Shown here: piece after piece, positions 44,865 to 53,302 of the stretch
Layout of the letters: the number at the start of each line of letters is the position of its first letter
How positions within the stretch are numbered: position 1 is the first letter of the stretch
NCBI GenBank assembly: GCA_021808055.1
Contig: JAKBCH010000001.1
Span: forward strand, 38,046-102,045
From: Pseudomonadota bacterium
Lineage (GTDB): Bacteria; Pseudomonadota; Alphaproteobacteria; Acetobacterales; Acetobacteraceae
DNA length: 64,000 nucleotides
Direction: 5' to 3'
Position numbers and translations under genes: made by a program
Notes under the pieces: generated by a model
What the model was told of the DNA's origin: nothing
Database searches by the model: none
The model's input: only the letters and a program-made list of their open reading frames with translations

Positions 44865-45526
44865 ACGGGCTGGAGGCATTGCAGCACTACCCCAGCCCGC
44901 GCGCCGGGCAAGACAGGGTGCTGCTGGTGATGCTGCCTGGCGTGGGCATAGAGGCTGAGGATTTCGCCACGCAAGGTCTGGTGGCGGTAGCGCACACGGC
45001 ACGGCAAGCCGTGGATGTTATTGCCGTAAAGCCGGACCAGGCATTGTATCTGGATGGCGCGGTGGCGCAGGTTCTTGAACAAACCGTGCTCGCCCCGGCG
45101 CGCTCCGACGGTTACAAGCGCATCTGGCTGCTTGGCATCTCGCTTGGCGGCATGGGCGCGCTTTCCTGCGCCGCAGAATACGGAGACGATGTAGAGGGCC
45201 TCATTTTGCTCGCCCCGTTTCTCGGCACCCAAGGCACCGTGGCCGAACTGCGCGAAGCGGGTGGTTTTAAGGGCTGGCAAGCACAAACAAGCGCCGCCAC
45301 GTTGCCCGAGCAACAAGTTATTTCCTGGCTGCAAAACCGGCTGGGCGGCGCATCCGGCCCGCTTATCTGGCTGGGCTACGCCACGAATGATCGTTTTGCC
45401 GCCGGGCACCGCCTGTTGGCTGCCGCAATTCTACCAGGGCAGACGGTTGAGGTGAATGGCGGGCATGACTGGGCCGCGTGGCGCATGGCCTTCAAGGCGC
45501 TGATGGCGCGCAACCCCTTGGGCTAG
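44861..45526 (+). CDS. Alpha/beta hydrolase in the APE cluster
   Basis: 221 residues. A catalytic triad can be proposed: Ser94 in LGISLGGMGA, Asp177 in YATNDRF, His202 in NGGHDWAAW. No membrane helix. This is not one of the core Ape enzymes. A thioesterase or esterase role (release, editing, or ester cleavage of the pigment) is plausible. Its start overlaps the exporter stop, so it belongs to the operon. Confidence 0.8.
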   Translation: MNGLEALQHYPSPRAGQDRVLLVMLPGVGIEAEDFATQGLVAVAHTARQAVDVIAVKPDQALYLDGAVAQVLEQTVLAPARSDGYKRIWLLGISLGGMGALSCAAEYGDDVEGLILLAPFLGTQGTVAELREAGGFKGWQAQTSAATLPEQQVISWLQNRLGGASGPLIWLGYATNDRFAAGHRLLAAAILPGQTVEVNGGHDWAAWRMAFKALMARNPLG

Positions 45527-45571
45527 AGCCGTGCTGGACGCTGCAACCCCCTGCATTTATAGTTTGCCCGG

Positions 45572-46771
45572 ATGAACCAGACCGGCCTGCGCACCCCACC
45601 TACCCAGGCGCCCAGCCCGCCACAAGCGCCGTCTTATGAAGACATATTTCCGTATTACGCGGAGCTATGCGCGCTATCTGAGCTACGCAAAAAACCCGGC
45701 TTTGGGGTGCCGCTGCGCAGCGGCATGGGCGGGCATTTGCTGTTATACTTTAATGGCGTGCGGGTGCGGCGGGATGGTAACGGTTACCCCACCCTGGAGC
45801 TTTGCCCGGCTAGCGAAGCCGCAGGGCACGGCGCTTCCATTAGCGTGAACTCCCATTACCGCAACGCCAATTGGGTTGCGTTTGAGGGGCGGGGTTTTGT
45901 GTTTCACGGTGCGTTGCCACCCGGCGCGCCGCTCACCCGCGATGTTTATGAAGAAACGCAACGCCAGGCACAGATGCAGGGGCTGCTTAAAGGCATCGAG
46001 TTTCACGAGCATTTCTTCAAAGACAAACCGGCGGGCATGAGCGCGGAAGCGTTCAAATACGAAATATCAGTGGCGACGGATTATGCCGCCTGCTTCGGGC
46101 GGGATGCCTACCGCGCGCGCCTGCCTTTGAACGCCACGCAAATGGCGGCGATGATCGATTATCTCAATGCTTTGAACGAACCTTACCGGCGCGGCGAAAA
46201 ATTTTACCACTGGCGATTGTTTAACGATAATTGCGTGCATGTGGCGCATAATGCGCTGGCCGCCGCGGGCGTTTGGGCCCCCTGGCCAACGGGACAGTTT
46301 TTCATGCGCGCCGCGTTTAAATTCCCGGTGCCGAAGAACACGGTCGTGGATTTTGCCGCCCGCGCGAATGATTTAAAACTTGAAGACACTAAGGCGTTGT
46401 TTCAAGATTCTGCAGCGCGGGAGGCGTTGCTGGCGCATGGAACCTTGCCCACTGGGCCTGGCGCGCTCACCTCCATCGCCCCGGCGGTGAGGGATAATGA
46501 GATTTACGATACATTGAAGCTGCGGCTGATATTTTACGATAATCCGTTCTGGGGACCGTATCGCTTCCGATTCCGCCGGATGTTCGCCGAACCCCGCTAT
46601 ACAAAGCTTGGTGCCAATCTGCGGCATTTCGCGGCGCGCTATGCGCAGGCCGCCACGCGGCCACGCACTGGCCAAATCCCCGCCGCGTTTCTGGAACATT
46701 ACGAAAGCCACATCGTCGCGCAGAGGGCATTTGTTGAAGCATGGTTGCCCAGGGTGGAGGCACTGCCTTGA
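45572..46771 (+). CDS. Novel protein with permuted papain-like His/Cys order, in the APE cluster
   Basis: 399 residues, no signal peptide or clear membrane helix. I do not recognise a named family. Two segments recall circularly permuted papain-fold enzymes (LRAT, PPPDE, DUF4105): G-G-H-L-L-L-Y around H55 (RSGMGGHLLLYFNGVRV) and, 166 residues later, LFNDNCVHVAHNALAAAG with C221 and H223, the NCxH signature. In that fold the His precedes the Cys, as seen here. Family members act as amidases, acyltransferases or proteases. C-terminal residues about 240-399 are unassigned. Lies 45 bases after the hydrolase, and overlaps the ketosynthase start, so it is a cluster member. Confidence 0.6.
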   Translation: MNQTGLRTPPTQAPSPPQAPSYEDIFPYYAELCALSELRKKPGFGVPLRSGMGGHLLLYFNGVRVRRDGNGYPTLELCPASEAAGHGASISVNSHYRNANWVAFEGRGFVFHGALPPGAPLTRDVYEETQRQAQMQGLLKGIEFHEHFFKDKPAGMSAEAFKYEISVATDYAACFGRDAYRARLPLNATQMAAMIDYLNALNEPYRRGEKFYHWRLFNDNCVHVAHNALAAAGVWAPWPTGQFFMRAAFKFPVPKNTVVDFAARANDLKLEDTKALFQDSAAREALLAHGTLPTGPGALTSIAPAVRDNEIYDTLKLRLIFYDNPFWGPYRFRFRRMFAEPRYTKLGANLRHFAARYAQAATRPRTGQIPAAFLEHYESHIVAQRAFVEAWLPRVEALP

Positions 46772-47946
46772 AACCATTGCTGATTTCCGGACTTTCGCTG
46801 GTATCAGCGCTGGGCGACGGGCTGGATGCCACCTGGAATGCCCTGCACGCGGGCCGGAGCGCGCTGGCACCTTGCGAGTTTGAGGCATTGCCAATCGACG
46901 CCTGGGCGGGCGAGGTGCAAGGGCTGGACACGAAGCTGCCCCCGGATTTCTCTCCGTTTGATTGCCGCAATAACCGCCTGGCGGAACGCACCTTGGCGGC
47001 GGATGGTTTCGAGCAAAAGGTGGCAAGGGCCATCGCGACATACGGTGCGCGGCGGGTGGGGTTGTTCACCGGCACCAGCACATCGGGCATTTTAACAACG
47101 GAACGCGCTTACCAAACAGGTGCACTGCCGGATGATTTTGCTTATGCCGAAACCCACAACACTTACGCGCTGGGGCGGTTTATGCGCGCGCGGCTGGGGC
47201 TGGAGGGGCCGAGCTTCACGCTTTCCACCGCTTGCGCCGCCACCGCCAAACTGTTCGCCGTGGCCGCCCGGATGATTGAAGCGGGGCTGTGCGATGCGGC
47301 GGTGATCGGCGGGGCGGATAGTTTCTGCGGCACCACCTTATTTGGGTTCCACGCGCTGGGGGTGATGGCGCAAGGCCCCTGCCGCCCGTTTGACGCAGCC
47401 CGCAACGGCATTTCCATTGGCGAGGCAGCAGGCTTCGCGCTGCTGGAACGCGCGCCGGAAGCACCTGAACCGGGCGCGTTGTTTTTGCTCGGCAAGGGTG
47501 AGAGTTCGGATGCTTATCACATGTCCTCCCCCGACCCTGAAGGCACCGGGGCGACATTTGCCATGCACCAGGCCTTGGCGGATGCCAAGCTTAAGCCAGA
47601 GGCGATCGACTATATCAATTTGCACGGCACCGCGACACTGGTGGGCGACGCGGCGGAAGAGAAAGCCGTGACCAGCCTGTTCGGGCCGGCCACACCGCGT
47701 AGCTCCGCCAAGGGCTTTACCGGCCACACTTTGGGTGCCGCCGGAATGGTGGGCGCGGCGGTGGCGGCCCTTGCCATCCGCCACGGTTTTCTGCCCGGCA
47801 GCCCGCACACTGAGCGTTTAGACCCGACCTTCGCCCCCGGCCATGTGCTGGCGGGCCGCGCGGCCCCGGTACGGCACGTAATGTGTAACGCTTTCGGCTT
47901 CGGCGGTGTGAATTGCAGCTTTATCCTGGGTATTAACGCGCCATGA
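46768..47946 (+). CDS. Beta-ketoacyl synthase of the APE cluster
   Basis: About 392 residues of the KAS II type with a full Cys-His-His triad: C156 in LSTACAATAK, H286 in LHGTAT, H320 in GFTGHTLGAAG. It extends the polyene chain with malonyl-ACP (role of ApeO/ApeR). Start chosen as TTG at 46768: GGAGG lies at 46755-46759 and the TTGA overlaps the previous stop; the open frame from 46741 lacks that support. Other APE clusters encode two such synthases. Confidence 0.87.
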   Translation: MKPLLISGLSLVSALGDGLDATWNALHAGRSALAPCEFEALPIDAWAGEVQGLDTKLPPDFSPFDCRNNRLAERTLAADGFEQKVARAIATYGARRVGLFTGTSTSGILTTERAYQTGALPDDFAYAETHNTYALGRFMRARLGLEGPSFTLSTACAATAKLFAVAARMIEAGLCDAAVIGGADSFCGTTLFGFHALGVMAQGPCRPFDAARNGISIGEAAGFALLERAPEAPEPGALFLLGKGESSDAYHMSSPDPEGTGATFAMHQALADAKLKPEAIDYINLHGTATLVGDAAEEKAVTSLFGPATPRSSAKGFTGHTLGAAGMVGAAVAALAIRHGFLPGSPHTERLDPTFAPGHVLAGRAAPVRHVMCNAFGFGGVNCSFILGINAP

Positions 47947-48728
47947 AGCTGTTTCTGGATGCTGTGGGGCTGCGCGGGCCAGGGCTTGATGGCTGGGCGG
48001 CCAGTGCACCGATATTGGCGGGCAAGGCGCCGTATCTGATCGCGCCAACAACCATTCCGCCCGCCACGCTGCTGCCGCCGAATGAGCGCCGCCGCGCGCC
48101 GCAAACGGTGAAGCTCGCCCTGGCGGTGGGGGCTGAAGCCTTCGCCACCGCTGGCATCGCGCCAACTGATTGCGCGGCGGTATTCGCCTCCTCGGGCGGG
48201 GATGGCGAGACCATCCACGGCATTCTCGCAACATTGGCGGGGCCGGTGCGAGAGCTTTCGCCCACGCGCTTCCATAATTCCGTTCATAATGTTGCGGCGG
48301 GATATTGGAGCATCGCCACCGGCGCCAAAACCCCGGCCACCAGCCTTTGTGCGCATGACGGCAGCCTTGCCGCCGGGTTGCTGGAAGCAGGCGCGCAAGC
48401 GCTGGCGGGCGGCATTGTGGCCATGATCGCCCATGATCTGCCCTACCCGGAACCGCTGGCATCCGTGCGGCATATTGGCGCGGCCTTTGGCGTGGCATTG
48501 CTGCTTTCCTCTGTTGCTTCCACGCGAAGCCTCGCAAGGCTGGAAATTGAGCTATGCGCGCCGGGAGACTACGCCTGCGTTATGCCGGAACTGGAAGGGT
48601 TGCGCCGCGATATTCCCGCCGCGCGGGTTTTGCCGCTGCTGGAGGCATTGGCGCGAGGAGAAGAAACCCCGGTTACGCTGGAGTATTTTGAAGATTTGGC
48701 TTTGGCGGTGCGGGTAATGCCGTTATGA
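47943..48728 (+). CDS. Ketosynthase-like chain-length factor of the APE cluster
   Basis: 261 residues resembling the N-terminal half of ketosynthases (ketoacyl-synt_2 family). FASSGGDGETIHGIL and TRFHNSVHNVAAGYWSIATG match, but the usual TACSS-type Cys motif is absent (SLCAHDGSLAAG occupies the region), so it is probably a non-catalytic partner (ApeC-like). Overlaps the ketosynthase gene by four bases. Confidence 0.8.
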   Translation: MKLFLDAVGLRGPGLDGWAASAPILAGKAPYLIAPTTIPPATLLPPNERRRAPQTVKLALAVGAEAFATAGIAPTDCAAVFASSGGDGETIHGILATLAGPVRELSPTRFHNSVHNVAAGYWSIATGAKTPATSLCAHDGSLAAGLLEAGAQALAGGIVAMIAHDLPYPEPLASVRHIGAAFGVALLLSSVASTRSLARLEIELCAPGDYACVMPELEGLRRDIPAARVLPLLEALARGEETPVTLEYFEDLALAVRVMPL

Positions 48729-49165
48729 ATCTGCTTGGTAGAGAGGCCATTCTTGGCCTTGTGCCCCATGCGGGGGCGATGTGCCTGTTGGACAGCGCGC
48801 AAAGCTGGGACGAAAGCGCAATTACCTGCATGTCCTCCCGCTATGCGCAGCCGGATAACCCGCTGCGCCGGGCGGATGGCACGCTGGGGACGGCTTGCCT
48901 CATCGAAATCGCCGCGCAGGCGATGGCCCTGCATGGCAGGCTAATCGCCGCTCATAACGCCCCGCCCCGCCCCGGTTTTCTGGTGAGCCTACGGGACGTG
49001 ATATTGCATGTTGGAACGCTGGACGGTTCGCACAGCGCGCTCACCATCAACGCCCGCCAGCTTCTGGGGGATGCACGCGGTGCCAGCTATGAATTTAACG
49101 TGAGCGCTGATGGAGTGGTGCTGGCAGAGGGACGCGCGATGGTTTTGTTCGAGGTGGTATTATGA
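48725..49165 (+). CDS. Hotdog 3-hydroxyacyl-ACP dehydratase (ApeP-like)
   Basis: 146 residues. VPHAGAMCLLD (H15) and ACLIEIAAQAMALHGR carry the catalytic His and Glu of the COG4706 dehydratases found in aryl-polyene clusters. Works with the small hotdog protein at 40781. Coupled upstream and downstream by four-base overlaps. Confidence 0.85.
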   Translation: MNLLGREAILGLVPHAGAMCLLDSAQSWDESAITCMSSRYAQPDNPLRRADGTLGTACLIEIAAQAMALHGRLIAAHNAPPRPGFLVSLRDVILHVGTLDGSHSALTINARQLLGDARGASYEFNVSADGVVLAEGRAMVLFEVVL

Positions 49166-49881
49166 AGCGCGCACTCGTTACCGGTGCCAGCGGTGCCATT
49201 GGCGCGGCGATTGCGCGCAATCTCGCCACGGCGGGCCACCACGTATATCTTCATGCCAATACGCAACTTGAAAAAGCCCTCTCTATTGCTGATGAAATTA
49301 CCAATGCCGGGCTGTACGCCGAGGCCGTGCAGTTTGACATTACCAAGCCGGATGAAACCCGGATGGCGCTGGAAGCGATACTGGCCGCCGGGCCGATCCA
49401 AATTCTCGTAAACAATGCTGGCATTCATGACGATGCGGTGATGCCGGGGATGCAAACAGAGCAATGGAACCGTGTGATCGACGTTTCGCTCAACGGTTTT
49501 TTCAATGTCACCCAGCCTTTGCTGATGCCGATGATCCGTACACGCTGGGGGCGGATTGTGAATATCTCTTCCGTTGCGGCGGTGATGGGCAATCGCGGCC
49601 AGGCGAATTACGCCGCCGCCAAGGCCGGGCTGCATGGGGCCACGCGCGCGCTGTGCCTGGAGTTGGCCAGCCGTGGTATTACCGTGAACACTGTCGCACC
49701 CGGCATAATCGCCTCCCCCGCGACAGCGGCATTGTTCCCGCAGGAGGCCCTGGCGAAAATGGTGCCGATGCAGCGTGCCGGAACGGCTGAAGAGGTGGCG
49801 GAGCTGGTGGGGTTTTTGGCTTCCGAAAAGGCGGCTTATATTTCGGGCCAGTTATTGAACATCAATGGCGGGATGGCCTGA
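49162..49881 (+). CDS. 3-oxoacyl-ACP reductase of the APE cluster (FabG-like)
   Basis: 239 residues, short-chain dehydrogenase: cofactor site TGASGAIGAAIA, NNAG, catalytic Ser in ISSVAAV, YxxxK as YAAAKAG, and C-terminal ISGQLLNINGGMA. Reduces the 3-keto group in each cycle (ApeQ role). Last gene of the rightward APE operon; its last 20 bases overlap the convergent glycosyltransferase. Confidence 0.9.
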   Translation: MKRALVTGASGAIGAAIARNLATAGHHVYLHANTQLEKALSIADEITNAGLYAEAVQFDITKPDETRMALEAILAAGPIQILVNNAGIHDDAVMPGMQTEQWNRVIDVSLNGFFNVTQPLLMPMIRTRWGRIVNISSVAAVMGNRGQANYAAAKAGLHGATRALCLELASRGITVNTVAPGIIASPATAALFPQEALAKMVPMQRAGTAEEVAELVGFLASEKAAYISGQLLNINGGMA

Positions 49882-50578
49882 GGCGCTGGCTAACCCAGGC
49901 CGCGAACAACTGGGCATACATATGCGCAAGCCGGGCATTGTCTCGCCCATAACGGAAATGCGAAATCCCGCCATCATCTTTTGAAAAATAGGTTACCGGT
50001 GCTGGTTGGTTAATAGCCTCCACCCCGGCCCAGGCGAGGCGCACCACTGCCTCGGCATCGAAATCATAGCCGCGCATATGGCGGCTCATCTCCATTACCC
50101 GCAGCAAAGATGCCACGGGGTACACGCGGAAACCGAACAGCGCGTCTCCTATGCTGGCGTTGCCAAGAAACCGCACGAGACCGTTGGAAATCTTGCGCCC
50201 CCATATTCTGATGCGCGGGGCGTTGGCACTAAAGCGTGGCACGCCAAGGATCATCGCGGCCGGATTTGCTTCTGATAGCGCCATGAAGCATTGTATCTCA
50301 TGCGTGGGGTGTTGGCCGTCCGCATCCATCACCAGCACATGGGTAAAGCCTGAAGCTGCTGCTTCGCGTAGACCATCCAGCACCGCCGCACCCTTGCCGC
50401 CATTATGCGCACGCTTCAAGATTTTGAAACCCTCAGATTCCATCAGCATATCCGCTGAACCATCCGTACTGCCATCCACCACCAGCCAGACATGTGACCA
50501 AGCCGCACGTGCCCCGGCGACTGTCTCATGCAATTTCGCCCCGCTATTATAGCTGGGAATGAGAACCAGCCTTTTTAT
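49862..50578 (-). CDS. Family 2 glycosyltransferase of the APE cluster, probable AUA start
   Basis: About 238 residues of the GT-A fold: KRLVLIPSYNSG at the N-terminus, VDGSTDGSA, and the metal-binding VMDADGQHP. Such enzymes occur in APE clusters (ApeJ position) and glycosylate the lipid-linked pigment. No ATG, GTG or TTG lies near the domain start: codons run ATA-AAA-AGG-CTG-GTT. Translated as (M)KRLVLIPSYNSG from ATA at 50578, the protein starts exactly where the family does, and ATAA overlaps the stop of the upstream gene where this genome normally has ATGA. The nearest ordinary start, ATG at 50713, would lie 139 bases inside the upstream gene. Confidence 0.75.
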   Translation of the reverse strand: MKRLVLIPSYNSGAKLHETVAGARAAWSHVWLVVDGSTDGSADMLMESEGFKILKRAHNGGKGAAVLDGLREAAASGFTHVLVMDADGQHPTHEIQCFMALSEANPAAMILGVPRFSANAPRIRIWGRKISNGLVRFLGNASIGDALFGFRVYPVASLLRVMEMSRHMRGYDFDAEAVVRLAWAGVEAINQPAPVTYFSKDDGGISHFRYGRDNARLAHMYAQLFAAWVSQRLRPSRH

Positions 50579-51894
50579 GTGCCGCTGCCCACCGCCGCGC
50601 GTGTACCGCCAACATTCCGGCGCGGGTCTTTCGAAAGCCGGAAACGCAGATGCGACAGCTTGGTGATGTAATAGATCATCCGGAAAATATAGAGCCTGGC
50701 TTGCACCCTCCAACCATCGAAGATGCCGCCAGCCAGCAAGGCCAGCACGGCTTCCTCCACGCGGAACATGTTGCGCGGAGACATGAAGAGATTGCGCATC
50801 GCGGGTTGACGGATACGGTAGATGAACCAGGTGAAGGAAGCCGCGGCACCGCGCGTCCGCGCCTCGTATTGGTGCAAAAACTTCCTGGTTTTGGCTGGTT
50901 TCGCAATACAGCCCTGGGCCGCCTCGGCAGCCCAGAAACCCGACAGCATAGCAAGATAAACACCCGTTGAAAACACCGGGTCGAGAAACGCCGCAGCGTC
51001 TCCCGCAAGCAGAAAACGATTTCCGGTAAGGCGTTTGGCATAATAGGAGTAATTGCCGGTCGCGGTAACGCCGCCTTGCAGTGTCGCACCGCTCAGCCGG
51101 TCAGCCATCTCGGGGCTGGAAGCAATGAGGGTACGGAAAAAACTCTCCATATCTGCGCCACGGTTTTTAAACACCTCCGCCGGGCAAACAGCACCGACGC
51201 TGGTGGTGCCGTCTGACAGGGGAATGAACCAGAACCAGCCATGGTCGAACCAGACGATGGTGATATGACCTTCATCCCGCCCTTCCAGACGACGCGCATT
51301 AGCAAAATGGCCATAAACGGCAGCACTATTGTTATGCGGGTTACGCTCTTTCACCCCAAGCTGAGAGGCCAGCAATGTCTCGCGGCCCGAAGCGTCGATG
51401 ACAAAGCGCGCCCGCCATTGCCGGGATTCACCATTCTGGCTTGCCGTTATAACCGGATCGCCCTGCTCAGGAAAGGCGATGTCTGACACCCGGCATTCCT
51501 CGAACACCTCCGCACCCTTGGCGGCGGCGTTACGCAACAGCACTTCATCAAAGCTGGAGCGGCGGACCTGGAAGGAATAGGGGAAGCGTTTATCCAGCGC
51601 ATGGCCAAAGTCGTAGCGCACGCTTTTGCCATGGTAGGGCGAGATAAACTCAATGCCGTGCTTGCGCATTCCGCTGGTTTCAATCTGGCTTCGCACGCCG
51701 AGGCGGTCCAGCAATGGCAGGTTATGCGGAAGCAGGGACTCGCCTATATGGAAGCGCGGGTGCTTGTCCTTATCGGCCAAAATGACGCGCAGCCCGGCTT
51801 CGGCCAGCAAGGCCGCCGCCGTGGCGCCCGCCGGGCCGCCGCCCACCACGAACACGTCACAATCAGCCGGGATCACGCTTTGCTGCTCCGCCAC
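50575..51894 (-). CDS. Flavin-dependent halogenase-family oxidoreductase of the APE cluster
   Basis: 439 residues. FAD-binding VVGGGPAGATAAALL (17-31), then PRFHIGESLLP, a lysine at 78 (MRKHGIEF) where halogenases keep their catalytic Lys, WFWFIPL (W221, W223, I225, P226: WxWxIP) and FLDPVFSTG (304-312), which are all halogenase hallmarks. Related monooxygenases and reductases share parts of this set. Xanthomonadins are brominated aryl polyenes, so halogenation of this product is a good guess. First gene of a two-gene leftward operon with the glycosyltransferase. Confidence 0.82.
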   Translation of the reverse strand: MAEQQSVIPADCDVFVVGGGPAGATAAALLAEAGLRVILADKDKHPRFHIGESLLPHNLPLLDRLGVRSQIETSGMRKHGIEFISPYHGKSVRYDFGHALDKRFPYSFQVRRSSFDEVLLRNAAAKGAEVFEECRVSDIAFPEQGDPVITASQNGESRQWRARFVIDASGRETLLASQLGVKERNPHNNSAAVYGHFANARRLEGRDEGHITIVWFDHGWFWFIPLSDGTTSVGAVCPAEVFKNRGADMESFFRTLIASSPEMADRLSGATLQGGVTATGNYSYYAKRLTGNRFLLAGDAAAFLDPVFSTGVYLAMLSGFWAAEAAQGCIAKPAKTRKFLHQYEARTRGAAASFTWFIYRIRQPAMRNLFMSPRNMFRVEEAVLALLAGGIFDGWRVQARLYIFRMIYYITKLSHLRFRLSKDPRRNVGGTRAAVGSGT

Positions 51895-52216
51895 CTGCCT
51901 GCTCCTCGCCCCGGAACATTGACCGGGCTGCCATATGCGCCGAAACTCGCCTGACTGCTGTTAAGCCATAGGTGCGCCGCCATGTCCAACCGTCAATATC
52001 AGCCCGAGGCGGTGGCTCCTGGGGAAGAAAACGCGTTCTGTTACGCCGCCCCGACCCACAGGCGCAAAGCAGCCCAGCCCGCTGCCAAAAGCAAGCCTAG
52101 ACCTAGAATGGCGCAGACTTGTCGCCGCCCAACCACGGCCAAACGAGAGCAAAATTGCAAAAATTTCGTGTGGAATTAATGTTTTTTCATAAGGCTGAAT
52201 AAAAGGACCGCCAAAT
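51895..52216. other. 322-bp divergent region between halogenase and glycosyltransferase genes
   Basis: No gene is supported. The right part turns AT-rich (from about 52140) with a possible TTGCAA -35 element at 52153-52158, and AAAAGGA at 52200-52206 precedes the glycosyltransferase start. Confidence 0.45.
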
Positions 52217-53203
52217 ATGCAACCGCTTGCAGGAGCAACGCTTCCTTTACTCTACGCATCGCAGCCAATTCCTGATTCGGGGGCATACGCTGAAGCTGTT
52301 TCCATTATTATGCGCACGAAAGACAGGGCATTGCTTCTGCCGCGGGCGTTACGGAGCGTGCTGGGGCAAAGCTTCACCAATTGGCGGCTTTATCTGGTGA
52401 ATGATGGCGGTGATGAAACCACGCTAGAGACGATTCTTGCACCGTTTCGCAACGAATTTGCAGACAGGCTTTACGTTCTCCATCATGCCAAATCACGTGG
52501 TATGGAGGCCGCTTCCAATGCCGGGCTGGCCGTTGCAACAGGGCGGTATTTCGCGATTCATGATGATGACGATTGTTGGAATCCAGCTTTTCTTGAACGG
52601 ACCAGCGCCTTTCTCAACGCACCAGAGAACGTCTCCTATATCGGCGTTGCCACTGGTTGCGATGTTGTACAGGAACGCATTGAAAACGGGGGCATCGAGA
52701 CCGTCGCGCAATTTCCCTGGATTTATTTCCAGCCGCCGATCACGTTTAGCGCGATGCTGGAGCGAAACCAGATGCCGCCAATTACCTTGCTGCTACGGCG
52801 CTCGTTGTTGGCGCGCATCGGCGGCTATAACGAGGCTTTGCCCGTATTAGGCGATTGGGAATTTGCTTTGCGGGCGCTAGCGGTGGGGGATATTGGCGCG
52901 TTGGAAGAACGGTTAGCGTTTTATCATCATCGGCTTGCGGCCGATGAACCGATTTATGCCAACAGCGTAACCGGCGGCATAAACATCCACAGCGAGACCC
53001 GCGCCCGGCTTGGCAACCACATCATCCGTAGCGCCCTTCAGCACCAGCCTGAAATACTCGGCGTTCTCTGGCCAATTTTACAGGCATTGGAGGCAGACCG
53101 GGCAGCATTGCTAACCGAAATACGCGCCATAAGAGAGGCAACGGAACCTCAGCGCTGGATTTTTAAAGCTTTGCGCCGCTTGTTCAGGAGGCACCAGCCT
53201 TAA
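52217..53203 (+). CDS. Family 2 glycosyltransferase
   Basis: 328 residues, GT-A fold: VSIIMRTKDRALLLPRALRSV, LVNDGGDETT, and a D-rich metal site IHDDDDCWNPAF, followed by GDWEFALRAL. The C-terminal part is helical and basic. No N-terminal signal. It is transcribed away from the halogenase gene and is not obviously part of the APE operon; it may add sugars to surface polysaccharide or to the pigment. ATG at 52217 with AAAAGGA before it. Confidence 0.85.
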   Translation: MQPLAGATLPLLYASQPIPDSGAYAEAVSIIMRTKDRALLLPRALRSVLGQSFTNWRLYLVNDGGDETTLETILAPFRNEFADRLYVLHHAKSRGMEAASNAGLAVATGRYFAIHDDDDCWNPAFLERTSAFLNAPENVSYIGVATGCDVVQERIENGGIETVAQFPWIYFQPPITFSAMLERNQMPPITLLLRRSLLARIGGYNEALPVLGDWEFALRALAVGDIGALEERLAFYHHRLAADEPIYANSVTGGINIHSETRARLGNHIIRSALQHQPEILGVLWPILQALEADRAALLTEIRAIREATEPQRWIFKALRRLFRRHQP

Positions 53204-53302
53204 CTGAGGCAGCGGATATACTCAAAAACAAAACCGCAAATCCGTTTCAACAATCAGAATCGATAAGCCGAGACGATATATAGCGAATTGATCTTGACCG
53301 CC

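Noticed and set aside
51982..52179. 65-residue open frame before the glycosyltransferase
   Set aside because: Basic, low-complexity translation, no ribosome site, lies in a promoter region.
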